Part shown: positions 53,448 to 61,361 of the stretch, in pieces
How positions within the stretch are numbered: position 1 is the first letter of the stretch
Layout: every line of letters starts with the position of its first letter
NCBI GenBank assembly: GCA_942491415.1
Contig: CALOAD010000009.1
Span: forward strand, 192,783 to 256,782
DNA from: CALOAD01 sp942491415
Lineage (GTDB): Bacteria > Cyanobacteriota > Vampirovibrionia > Gastranaerophilales > CALOAD01
Length of the DNA: 64,000 nt
Direction of reading: 5' to 3'
Translations under genes and position numbers: made by a program
The notes under the pieces: model-generated
What the model saw: the letters and a program-made list of their open reading frames with translations, nothing else
Databases searched by the model: none
Told to the model about the DNA's origin: nothing

Positions 53448-55085
53448 CTATTCAAGTTCTCCAAGCATTTCAAACCAGAAAAATGAATACCCCTGCATTG
53501 TAAATACATATTTATCGCCAGCTATTTGAGGGAAGATACTTTCATCGAATATTTCGACTAAACCACTTCCATCATACTTACTAAGATCAAGCTCAACGAA
53601 TTGAGATTTACTAGATAGATTAACTATACAAAGAATTTTTTTATTTTCGTAGCTTCTTATATAAGCAAGGATTTTATGATTTTTAGGCTTTAAAAACTCT
53701 ATAGTACCTCTGCTAAATGCCTTGTATTTCTTTCTTGTTTCAATAATTTTCTTAGTGAAATTTAATAGTGATGCAGGCTGTGCTAGTTGACTTTCAACAT
53801 TAAGCGATTGATAGCCATAAATTGAATCCATAATAGGAGGCAAATAAAGCTGATGAGGAGAGCCTTGAGAAAAACCTGCATTTCTATCAGGAGTCCATTG
53901 CATAGGGGTTCTAACACCATTTCTGTCGCCCAAATATACATTATCCCCCATTCCCATCTCATCACCGTAATAAATTGTTGGAGTGCCAGGGAATGAGAAT
54001 AGAATTGAGTTTAATATTTTAATGATTCTTCTATTGTTATCGACTAAAGGAGCTAACCTTCTTCTTATACCTACATTACACTTCATTCTTGGATCTTTTG
54101 CATATTTATCATACATATAGTCACGTTCATCATCAGTAACCATCTCTAATGTAAGCTCATCGTGGTTTCTTAGGAATAAAGCCCACTGACAAGTATCTGG
54201 TATTTTAGGTAGATTTTCCATTATTTCAACAATTGGTTTACTTGTTTCTTTGCTAAGAGCAATAAAAATTCTAGGCATAAGAGGGAAGTTATATGCCATA
54301 TGGCATTCATCACCGTCACCAAAATATTCAACTACATCTTCAGGCCATTGATTTGCTTCGGCTAAAAATACCTTATCTTTGAAATGATTATCTAGATATT
54401 TTCTTAATGTTCTTATTACTTGATGTGTTTCAGGCAGGTTTTCATTGTTGGTGTCTTCTCTTGTACATAGATAGGGGATTGCATCCAGTCTAAATCCATC
54501 AACGCCTAAATCACCCCAGAACTTAATAATCTTGTTTATTTTTCTAACAACCTTTGGATTATTATGATTTAAGTCAGGCTGGCTTGAAAAGAATCTGTGC
54601 CAATAAAACTTTTTAACATCTTGTTGCCAAGCCCAGTTTGATTGCTCGGTATCTTGAAAAATAATCCGAGTATCTTTAAACTTATCAAGATCATCACCCC
54701 AAGTAAAATAGTCCCAATAAGGGCTTTTCTCACCTTTTTTGATGGCATCTTGAAACCATTCATGCTGGTCTGAAACATGGTTTACAACAAGCTCTATCAT
54801 TACTTTCATATTTCTTTTTTTACATTCTCTAGTGAATTTTTTAAAATCTCTTAGAGTCCCGTAATCTGGGTTTATGTTGAAATAGTCACCAATATCATAC
54901 CCGTCGTCTTTTAGTGGTGATACAAAAAACGGTAGTAGCCATATTGTATTTACACCTAGGTCTTCTAAATAATCAAGCTTTTCAATCAGTCCCTTAAAGT
55001 CACCTATTCCATCATTATTTTTATCGCAAAAAGCCCTAACGTGGAGTTCATATATAATTGCGTCTTTATACCATAGTTCATCCAT
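53448..55085 (-). CDS. treS: Trehalose synthase (maltose alpha-D-glucosyltransferase)
   Basis: 545 residues, a GH13 enzyme of the TreS subfamily. WYKDAIIYELHVRAFCDKNNDGIGDF at the N-terminus, the catalytic Asp in GFRLDAIPYL, the Glu in VFLAEANQWPEDV and the Asp in LRNHDELTLEM are all present. GVRTPMQWTPDRNAGFS is typical of TreS. It converts maltose to trehalose and back, and is used for compatible-solute or glycogen metabolism. It lacks the fused maltokinase domain. AGGTAA precedes its ATG. The gene is followed in frame by a corA remnant and preceded by mscS, an osmotic-stress pairing. Confidence 0.93.
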   Translation of the reverse strand: MDELWYKDAIIYELHVRAFCDKNNDGIGDFKGLIEKLDYLEDLGVNTIWLLPFFVSPLKDDGYDIGDYFNINPDYGTLRDFKKFTRECKKRNMKVMIELVVNHVSDQHEWFQDAIKKGEKSPYWDYFTWGDDLDKFKDTRIIFQDTEQSNWAWQQDVKKFYWHRFFSSQPDLNHNNPKVVRKINKIIKFWGDLGVDGFRLDAIPYLCTREDTNNENLPETHQVIRTLRKYLDNHFKDKVFLAEANQWPEDVVEYFGDGDECHMAYNFPLMPRIFIALSKETSKPIVEIMENLPKIPDTCQWALFLRNHDELTLEMVTDDERDYMYDKYAKDPRMKCNVGIRRRLAPLVDNNRRIIKILNSILFSFPGTPTIYYGDEMGMGDNVYLGDRNGVRTPMQWTPDRNAGFSQGSPHQLYLPPIMDSIYGYQSLNVESQLAQPASLLNFTKKIIETRKKYKAFSRGTIEFLKPKNHKILAYIRSYENKKILCIVNLSSKSQFVELDLSKYDGSGLVEIFDESIFPQIAGDKYVFTMQGYSFFWFEMLGELE

Positions 55086-55201
55086 AGTTATTACCTGTAA
55101 AAAATAAAGACATTATTTTGATAAATTTATATTCGCCTATTTTCTATTTTAAATCAAGTTTTTTTAATCGAAAATATTTTTTTTATCAATTTTATATGCT
55201 T

Positions 55202-56086
55202 CTAGCATGGCTTATCCTTATTTATATTAATATTCAAAGACGGTGAAGAACCCTCTTTATCCTGACCTATATATATAGTTCTGTGAGGGAAAGGAATTTC
55301 TACATTATGTTCATCAAATTTTTTCTTTAACCTTTTATTAAATTCTCTTCCTACATTCCATTGCTTTATAGGTTTTGTCTTTATTCTAGCTCTAATAATT
55401 TGAGCAGAATCATCAAAACGATCAAGCCCGAGTATCTCAAGAGGTTCAAGAATAAAAGGTTTAAATTCATTATCACTTCTTAATTCTTCATCAACTTGTT
55501 TGATTAATTTAATAACTGCATCAATATCTTCTCTGTAGGCTATACCTATATCAAAAACGAAACGAGAAAAATCCTTTGTCATATTAGTTACTATATCAAT
55601 CTTTCCATTTCTTATATAGTGAACATTACCAGATAAGTCCCTTAGAACAACCATTTTCAGGTCGACTTTTTCAACAAGCCCCCCTTTATCAGCAATCTTA
55701 ACAACATCCCCAACTCTAATTTGGTCTTCAGTAAGGATTATAATACCTGTTATTATATCTTCGATAAATCTTTGTGCTCCAAAGCCAACAGCAAGACCTA
55801 CAACCCCTGCTGCAGCCAATATAGGTCCAATATCCACTCCCAATATATATAAGACAAACAAAATAGCTGATATGCCAATGAAAATATCTATAACAGATGT
55901 TGCAATAGATTTTAAAGTGTTATTTCTTTTTTGAAACTCTTCATCGTTGTTTTTCTTATTAAAATGCATAAAATACTTATTTGCTATATATGCTGATACT
56001 TTACTGGTTAAAAAAGCTATTATTAGAGTTAAAACGACAGGAATGCCTTTATTTAATATTAAATTCGTGATTACTTCTATATTCAT
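55202..56086 (-). CDS. mscS: MscS family small-conductance mechanosensitive channel
   Basis: 294 residues. Three N-terminal helices end in the pore helix AAAGVVGLAVGFGAQRFIEDIITG, typical of MscS TM3. The beta domain contains DQIRVGDVVKIADKGGLVEKVDLKMVVLRD and the C-terminal alpha/beta cage. It releases solutes under hypo-osmotic shock. It precedes treS by about 115 bp in the same orientation, consistent with joint osmotic protection. AAGGAATCATTAA precedes the ATG. Confidence 0.93.
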   Translation of the reverse strand: MNIEVITNLILNKGIPVVLTLIIAFLTSKVSAYIANKYFMHFNKKNNDEEFQKRNNTLKSIATSVIDIFIGISAILFVLYILGVDIGPILAAAGVVGLAVGFGAQRFIEDIITGIIILTEDQIRVGDVVKIADKGGLVEKVDLKMVVLRDLSGNVHYIRNGKIDIVTNMTKDFSRFVFDIGIAYREDIDAVIKLIKQVDEELRSDNEFKPFILEPLEILGLDRFDDSAQIIRARIKTKPIKQWNVGREFNKRLKKKFDEHNVEIPFPHRTIYIGQDKEGSSPSLNININKDKPC

Positions 56087-56139
56087 TTAATGATTCCTTT
56101 TGAATTTCTATTTTCTTAATTTTATATAAAATAATATAT

Positions 56140-56262
56140 TTAAGCTAGCAATAAACTCTGAATTTGCCTAATCAGTCCTTCATCCATAGCAAAAGTTCTA
56201 ATATTGTCTAGCCAAGGGAGTTTTTTATGCAAGGGTTTTGATTTTAGTAAACATTTTGTTTA
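56140..56262 (-). pseudogene. Possible 3' remnant of an unidentified gene
   Basis: On the minus strand an open frame ends KLPWLDNIRTFAMDEG...LLLA-stop without any start codon or ribosome site. It reads like the end of a real protein, but it is only about 35-40 codons and unmatched. It lies upstream of mscS, opposite the corA remnant that flanks treS, and could mark the other edge of an inserted block. Confidence 0.3.
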
Positions 56263-56263
56263 C
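56247..56263. promoter_or_regulatory. Short perfect inverted repeat upstream of the 120-residue ORF
   Basis: GTAAACATTTTGTTTAC has 7-bp arms around TTT. It lies just before the promoter region of the 56339 gene and is a possible operator. Confidence 0.4.
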
Positions 56264-56297
56264 AATCGGCTTATTTTGTTTAAGAACGGGGAGTAAA

Positions 56298-56318
56298 ATG
56301 TCGATAATAAAATTGTAA
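56298..56318 (+). CDS. Possible 6-codon leader ORF
   Basis: ATG-TCG-ATA-ATA-AAA-TTG-TAA follows a GGGGAG site, 20 bp before the next gene. It would encode MSIIKL. Translation is speculative; chance cannot be excluded. Confidence 0.2.
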   Translation: MSIIKL

Positions 56319-56338
56319 GGAAATTCGGGAGTTACAAA

Positions 56339-56701
56339 ATGAACAAAAACGTTGTTGAGAGTCTGGTAAGTTGTTTTGAAGAGCTTTTGCCTGAGGTTTG
56401 TGAAAATATAAAGGAAATTGAAAATAAATTAGAACAAAATAATAAAAATGAAAAAACTCAAAACGCTAAAGTAGTAAAAACGTGTAAATTTATAAGCACA
56501 GATAATTTTGAAAATGCAGATAAAACCTTTGTAGAAGAAGGATTAATCAAAAAAATTGATCGATTAAGTCATTTAAAACTGAATTTTAAAGAAAGCGAAC
56601 TTTTAGAAGAAGCTCAAAAACAAAATCTTGCTGAAATGGCTGCAAATAAAAATTCGTTGACTCAAGATGATGTTGATTTTATTAATGAACGTTTAAGATA
56701 A
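56339..56701 (+). CDS. Hypothetical protein
   Basis: 120 residues, not recognised. It is acidic and lysine-rich, with a helical N-terminus (VVESLVSCFEELLPEVCENIKEIENKLEQ) and a C-terminal helix ending LTQDDVDFINERLR. A strong GGGAG site precedes the ATG, and a terminator follows, so it is a genuine gene. It has no membrane segment or signal peptide. The C-terminal pattern (LTxDDVDFINERL) resembles anti-sigma-28/FlgM-type ends, but similarity is weak and I do not assign it. Confidence 0.6.
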   Translation: MNKNVVESLVSCFEELLPEVCENIKEIENKLEQNNKNEKTQNAKVVKTCKFISTDNFENADKTFVEEGLIKKIDRLSHLKLNFKESELLEEAQKQNLAEMAANKNSLTQDDVDFINERLR

Positions 56702-56737
56702 AATTTATAATTTGAAATTCATAAAATATTCACATAA

Positions 56738-56772
56738 AAAACCTGCTAATCATAAATTAGCAGGTTTTCTTT
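56738..56772. terminator. Bidirectional terminator
   Basis: AAAACCTGCTAAT (56738-56750) pairs with ATTAGCAGGTTTT (56756-56768), followed by CTTTTTT. It separates the convergent 56339 and 56805 genes. Confidence 0.85.
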
Positions 56773-56804
56773 TTTATTAATAAGAAGTAGTTTGTTTTTT
56801 TATT

Positions 56805-57422
56805 TTACAGATTTTGCATAACTGAAGTTTCTTCAATTTCTTCAGTAGCAATATTACTGGTAGCAGGTCTTCTTTTTGTTGTCATTTTTGAAATTGAATC
56901 GGCTTTAGCTCTTGAAAGTTGTTGCTGAGCATTTTTTACAATGCCATGCATTTGAGTTAAATCGTTATCAAGATTAACAAGAATAGACTCGGCATATCTA
57001 TCAGCACCTTCTCTAATTTGAAGAGCCTCATTGATAGCGTTTGATCTTACTCTTTCAGATTCTTCTCTTGCTTCAGTTCTGAGTCTTTCACAATCTTGAA
57101 TCATACCGTTTCTAATTCTTTCAGCTTCAGACTGAACAGCTTGAAGAACTTCTGATTCGCTAAGTAATTTATCAGCTTCAGCTCTGGCTTCGCTGATAAT
57201 TTGGTTGGCTTTATTTTGAGCATCGATAAAAATATCATCACGTTTCTTGATGATACTATGAGCTTCCTGGATTTCACCCGGAATTGAAGCTCTGATTTTA
57301 TCTAAAACATGGATCACTTTTTCATGATGAATGAAAACCCAGGGTGTAAAAGGAATAGGAACCCCTTTCAAAAACATCATTTCCATTGTGTCTAATAATT
57401 TGTAAATACTACTTACGGACAT
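56805..57422 (-). CDS. DivIVA-like coiled-coil protein next to coaD
   Basis: 205 residues from the ATG at 57422 (GAGAGG 8 nt upstream; the GTG at 57428 is too close to it). A globular N-terminus (SVSSIYKLLDTMEMMFLKGVPIPFTPWVFIHHEKVIHVLDKIRASIP) leads into one long coiled coil from about 50 to 185, rich in Ala/Glu/Arg. The C-terminal tail is polar. It resembles proteins labelled DivIVA-like or ATP synthase B-like next to coaD in cyanobacteria. A role in division-site or cell-pole organisation is inferred only from shape. CoaD ends 5 bp before its ATG. Confidence 0.7.
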   Translation of the reverse strand: MSVSSIYKLLDTMEMMFLKGVPIPFTPWVFIHHEKVIHVLDKIRASIPGEIQEAHSIIKKRDDIFIDAQNKANQIISEARAEADKLLSESEVLQAVQSEAERIRNGMIQDCERLRTEAREESERVRSNAINEALQIREGADRYAESILVNLDNDLTQMHGIVKNAQQQLSRAKADSISKMTTKRRPATSNIATEEIEETSVMQNL

Positions 57423-57427
57423 TCTCA

Positions 57428-57910
57428 CTACCTCTCGTATTTATATTCTCTTAAGTACATTTCTACCGGTTTTGGAACAAATTTGGAGATATCTCCCCCG
57501 AGTCTTGAAACCTCTTTTACAACACTTGAAGACAAAAAATTGTATTTGGGTTTTGGTGTTAAAAAGATTGTTTCCAGATCTGAATATAATGTTTTATTCA
57601 TTTGAGCCATTTGCATTTCGTATTCAAAATCTGAAACTGCTCTCAATCCTCTTATCAGTGCGTTTGCTCCTTTTTTTTGAGCATATTCTACTGTTAAACC
57701 ACTGAAATGATCGACTTGAGCGTTCTTAACCTCTTTAATAGACTCTTTTATAAGTTCTATTCTATCATCAATATTTAAAAAAGGCTGTTTTGAAGAATTT
57801 GTTGATACTGCAATTATAACCTTATCAAAAACAGCACAAGCTCTTTGTAATACATCTAGGTGCCCTTTTGTTATGGGATCAAAACTTCCCGGGTATATAG
57901 CAAGCGTCAA
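57428..57910 (-). CDS. coaD: Phosphopantetheine adenylyltransferase
   Basis: 160 residues from a TTG at 57910 with GGAG 6 nt upstream; this gives the exact usual length, while the TTG at 57934 adds eight unneeded residues. AIYPGSFDPITKGHLDVLQRA holds the T/HxGH nucleotide-binding site, and ALIRGLRAVSDFEYEMQMAQMN and FLSSSVVKEVSRLGGDISKFVP are classical. It makes dephospho-CoA from ATP and 4'-phosphopantetheine, completing the pantothenate route begun by panB and panC. The DivIVA-like gene follows directly. Confidence 0.96.
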   Translation of the reverse strand: MTLAIYPGSFDPITKGHLDVLQRACAVFDKVIIAVSTNSSKQPFLNIDDRIELIKESIKEVKNAQVDHFSGLTVEYAQKKGANALIRGLRAVSDFEYEMQMAQMNKTLYSDLETIFLTPKPKYNFLSSSVVKEVSRLGGDISKFVPKPVEMYLREYKYER

Positions 57911-58170
57911 CTGCCACTCCAACTTCTTTTTCAAGATTTACGTAGAATTAATGTCGATAATTTACAATAGATAATTTGTAAATCTGACACTATAATTATA
58001 TTATTATCAATACAAAAGTCATATTTCTATATGTAAAAATATGTATATTTAGTTACATAAATTAAAGAAACTGTCTTAAAAGTCTGTTTTTAAGATGTTT
58101 AACGTGAAATGTTTTTGCAAAATATTCTTTAAATTTATGTTAAAACTGTTTACATAAGGAGCTAACTAAA

Positions 58171-58686
58171 ATGCCATCAGGTAAAACTCACGACAAAATA
58201 GCTGTGTTATCTATAATTCCTTTGTATTTTGGATGTTTGTATTTTGCAAATTTTTCGACAATGCAATCGGCAATATTTTCCGGAGTGGCTTTTTTTAGTC
58301 AAATGATGTTTGGTCCCGATTTAGATACAAAAAGTTCGCAATACAATAGATGGGGTTTTTTAAAATGGATATGGATTCCTTATAAAAAATTTGTATCGCA
58401 CAGATCAAGCTTGTCTCATGGTTTAATTTTAGGTCCTGTATTTAGATGTTTATACTTAATGTTTTTTCTTTATTTGATTTTTTATATAGTTAGATATTTA
58501 GGAATAATGTTGCTTGAAGTGGATTTTGTCAATTTTTTAGAGCCTGTTTTCTATGGGGTAAAAGCTATTTCAGAAAAATATATTCATGAAAATGAATTAT
58601 TAGCGGCTATAGCGGGGCTTTTTTCAGGTGCTGCTATTCATACTTTGAGTGATAAAGTGGGTTCTTTTTTTAAGAATTTATTTTAA
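58171..58686 (+). CDS. DUF2227 putative metal-binding membrane protein
   Basis: 171 residues. MPSGKTHDKIAVLSIIP at the start, MFGPDLDTKSSQYNRWGFLKWIWIPYKKFVSHRSSLSHG in the middle and AAIHTLSDKVGS near the end supply the conserved His/Asp set of DUF2227 (YdjM-like membrane-bound hydrolase). It has three or four membrane segments. The family is common in cyanobacteria and its function is unknown. A GGAGC site precedes the ATG. The gene is monocistronic. Confidence 0.85.
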   Translation: MPSGKTHDKIAVLSIIPLYFGCLYFANFSTMQSAIFSGVAFFSQMMFGPDLDTKSSQYNRWGFLKWIWIPYKKFVSHRSSLSHGLILGPVFRCLYLMFFLYLIFYIVRYLGIMLLEVDFVNFLEPVFYGVKAISEKYIHENELLAAIAGLFSGAAIHTLSDKVGSFFKNLF

Positions 58687-58730
58687 TAAGAAAATATGAT
58701 TTAAAGATTCTTGTGAGTTTAAAAGTACTG

Positions 58731-59243
58731 ATAAAAAGTATTATGTAAAAAATATGCTACTCTCTCCGAGGGGGAACTTTTTGTGTAAAAAGTCCCACAA
58801 AAACCTACCTCCATAAAACTTTTCTATTTTACTAAACTTCGTTAAATTAAAACATAATAATCTAAAAATGCTACATAACTCGATCAGCTTCGCTGACCTC
58901 AAACAATGTAGCTAGCAAAAATTCACCACTGTCTTGAAATATTCGGCGATAAACGAGTTGCAGACAGGGCTGACCGCCCTGATCTTTCACTCTCTGCCGA
59001 AATTTCGCTTCGTTAAGTAAAAAAACAAAAAGTTTAAAGTCGGCATTTCAAAAATTCAAAAATGGAAAAATCCCGACCATTATTTATTTTTGTAAGTTTT
59101 GAAGAGAAATAAAAATAAAGTAAAGCGTATAAAACAAGAAAATAAATTTGTGTCGAAGTTTTTTGGGTACTTTTTTCAAAAAAAGTACCTCCTGCCGAAG
59201 GCAAAACCTATCAAATAAAAAATTTTTACATAATACTTTTTAT
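58731..59243. mobile_element. 513-bp non-coding MITE-like element with inverted terminal repeats
   Basis: Both ends carry the same 21-nt motif in opposite orientation: AAAAAGTATTATGTAAAAA inside 58731-58751 and its complement inside 59223-59243. Each end continues into an inverted copy of the intergenic repeat: the right copy (59140-59243) is near-intact and shares 54 nt with copy 1; the left copy (58731 to about 58810) is diverged but keeps the GGAACTTTTT...AAAAAGTCCC stem. The internal ~330 bp holds hairpins (CAGC-TTCG-GCTG-like, CAGGGC...GCCCTG) and no significant open frame. It fills most of the 735-bp gap between the DUF2227 gene and the next gene. Confidence 0.75.
59140..59243 (+). repeat. 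Intergenic hairpin repeat, copy 2 (right half of the MITE-like element)
   Basis: 59140-59193 is identical to 11990-12043. The small hairpin reads TGCC-GAA-GGCA here but TACC-GAA-GGTA in copy 1, a compensatory change that keeps the stem. It ends in the shared 21-nt motif. Confidence 0.85.
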
Positions 59244-59349
59244 ATTACTTAATTATAAGTAGTTAAAAAATCTTGATTACTTTCTTTCACTGTACTTAAT
59301 AGTAAACTTGTTAAACTTTTGTAAAGAATGTAACAAATAGGGGGGGATC

Positions 59350-59400
59350 ATGCAATTTAAAGGTTTAAAACGTTTTTTTATATATAAGAGATATATTTAA
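59350..59400 (+). CDS. Possible 16-codon leader peptide
   Basis: An ATG at 59350 with a run of seven Gs upstream encodes MQFKGLKRFFIYKRYI, then stop, 27 bp before the next gene. The peptide is lysine/aromatic-rich. It may be a translated leader or a chance frame. Confidence 0.35.
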   Translation: MQFKGLKRFFIYKRYI

Positions 59401-59427
59401 TTTGAGAGAACAAAATAGGTTTTGATT

Positions 59428-61353
59428 ATGAATAACGGGATTAATCCATACAATCTAAATCAATATAGATATCCTCAGCAAGGTCAAAATGGCTTTGCAG
59501 GACAGGGTGCTCCTATGGATTCTGTTGCTAATCATGCTCAGGGTAATGGTATGGCTCAAATGGGAATGGGACTGCCTTCAACTCCTGAAGAAATGGTCAA
59601 ATTTGCTCCTCATTTGGCTACAGCTTTAGCTGGTAGTTGGGGGATAGCTAAGCTTACCGATAAATGTATAAAAGGTCCTTTAAGTGATTCTAAGCTTTAT
59701 AATTTGGGTCAAAAAATAGATGGTGCTATTACTAAAACTCCTTTATTGCAAAAATTAAACGCTGAAGGTGGTATAGTTTCAGCTAAAATAAAACAACTTC
59801 TTGGTGCTTCAAAAACAGCTCAACAGATAAAAGAGGCTTTTGTTACAGGAGCCGGTCCTTCAAATAAAATGGCAAGTTCGTTTTTAAAAGGGGTTAAAGG
59901 TTATGCTATAGACGAGCTTGTAGCGGGTCTTAAGCACATGCCGGCAGATGTAGCTCAAAAACACGGATTAACTGAAGTTGTTAAAATGGCTAAAAAAGGC
60001 AATGTTTCTTCTACAAAGATTTTTGAAGCAGCAGCGGATAAATTTGATAATTTGTTAAAAGATAAAGAGTCGATTAAAAAAATCTCAAAAATAAAAGTTC
60101 CCGGTAAGGGAATGATGGATTTTGGTAAGAATGTAAACCTTAATATAATGATTAATAAGGTTAAATTCTTAAATGGTAAAGGTGGCAAAACAGCCGCTTC
60201 TAAAATTTTGCAAAAAATATCATTGTTAGTTTCAGAAGCCACAACAGGTAAGTTTGTTGGCGGCAATTTTGGTTTGTTAATGAATTCTATATTCCTTGCG
60301 GGTGCATTGAATAACGCATCTAATGCAAAAGATGGCGATAAACTAAGCACATTTATGGAAGAATATCTTGGAAATATGGTGGGTGGTTATTTAATGATGG
60401 CACCTACAATGAAGCTATTCTATAAGTCTTTAGGTGTTCAGTATTTAGGTGCTAAAGGCGGTGCAAAAGCAGGTAAAAAAGCAATTGAAGATGCTGTTAA
60501 AAACCTTGATAAAAAATTAAAAAAACCTGAAACATATGCAAAAGCTCATAAAAAAGCTTATAAATCAGGCGTTGAAGCCTTAGATACTAAACTTGAAAAA
60601 GGTTTAATCTCACAAGATCAATATTCTAAAAATGTTGGCAAGCTTAAAAATAGACTTAATGCAGGTCTTGAAAAAGCAAAAACATTTGAAATTAGTAAAC
60701 AAGAATATAAACAAGAAGTTAAAGCTATAAAAGAACTTAAAAAAACTGTTACTTCAGGAAAAACAAAATGGTATTTAAAACCTTTTAGAAAATTAGGAAA
60801 AATGTTAAGTGTCGGTTTATATAAAATCCCTGCCAGAACTAAATTGGGTAGGGCAATAGGACTTGCTAAAGGTTTCTTTGGCGGTGCAATGAGATTTGGT
60901 GTTCTTATGTTTGCAATAAGTCCGATTGTATCAGAACAGTTTATGAAAGCTTCTCATACGGTATTTGGAAGACCTTCAGTTTCTCAATTGGATAAAACTC
61001 CTGAAGAAGAAACACCAGCTGTGCCTCAAGCAGAACAAATGCAAGCATTACAACAGGCTTTGGCTGCAGCTGCTCTGGCTCAACAAGGTGCTACCAGTGG
61101 TTCAGGTAATTCTATGATTCAAAATTTCTTGAAAAATAGACAAGCTCAAGTTGCTCAAGTTCAACAACCTCAACAACCTCAGCAACCTCAGCAACCACAA
61201 CAAGTTCAAAAATCCAGATATATTCCTTCATCAGCTCCGGCTCAGTTGAGTCAACAACAAGGAAATGTCGCAGGAAATAGTAAAGTAGATTTAACGTTAG
61301 ATAAAAGTGATAAATATGCAGCTTATGCAGAAAATTTACTAAAAAATCTGTAA
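59428..61353 (+). CDS. Large unrecognised protein with Q-rich tail (gene 1 of a pair)
   Basis: 641 residues from the ATG at 59428 with AGG upstream. I do not recognise the family. The N-terminal ~45 residues are disordered and Gln/Asn/Gly/Met-rich. Then comes an alpha-helical, Lys-rich body with hydrophobic segments (FVGGNFGLLMNSIFLAGAL; YLGNMVGGYLMMAPTMKLF; KGFFGGAMRFGVLMFAISPIV) that may be membrane-inserted. The C-terminus has Ala/Gln tracts and QQP repeats (about residues 575-592). There is no signal peptide. It is 8 bp upstream of a second such gene, probably an operon, and both look lineage-specific. Confidence 0.65.
   Translation: MNNGINPYNLNQYRYPQQGQNGFAGQGAPMDSVANHAQGNGMAQMGMGLPSTPEEMVKFAPHLATALAGSWGIAKLTDKCIKGPLSDSKLYNLGQKIDGAITKTPLLQKLNAEGGIVSAKIKQLLGASKTAQQIKEAFVTGAGPSNKMASSFLKGVKGYAIDELVAGLKHMPADVAQKHGLTEVVKMAKKGNVSSTKIFEAAADKFDNLLKDKESIKKISKIKVPGKGMMDFGKNVNLNIMINKVKFLNGKGGKTAASKILQKISLLVSEATTGKFVGGNFGLLMNSIFLAGALNNASNAKDGDKLSTFMEEYLGNMVGGYLMMAPTMKLFYKSLGVQYLGAKGGAKAGKKAIEDAVKNLDKKLKKPETYAKAHKKAYKSGVEALDTKLEKGLISQDQYSKNVGKLKNRLNAGLEKAKTFEISKQEYKQEVKAIKELKKTVTSGKTKWYLKPFRKLGKMLSVGLYKIPARTKLGRAIGLAKGFFGGAMRFGVLMFAISPIVSEQFMKASHTVFGRPSVSQLDKTPEEETPAVPQAEQMQALQQALAAAALAQQGATSGSGNSMIQNFLKNRQAQVAQVQQPQQPQQPQQPQQVQKSRYIPSSAPAQLSQQQGNVAGNSKVDLTLDKSDKYAAYAENLLKNL
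61163..61203 (+). repeat. In-gene 9-bp tandem repeats coding QQP
   Basis: About four to five imperfect copies of CAACAACCT/CAGCAACCT encode QQP. Such repeats can change copy number by slippage, altering tail length. Confidence 0.8.
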
Positions 61354-61361
61354 GTAGAAAA

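Noticed and set aside
61163..61203. CRISPR-like short repeats
   Set aside because: They are in-frame 9-bp repeats coding QQP without spacers.
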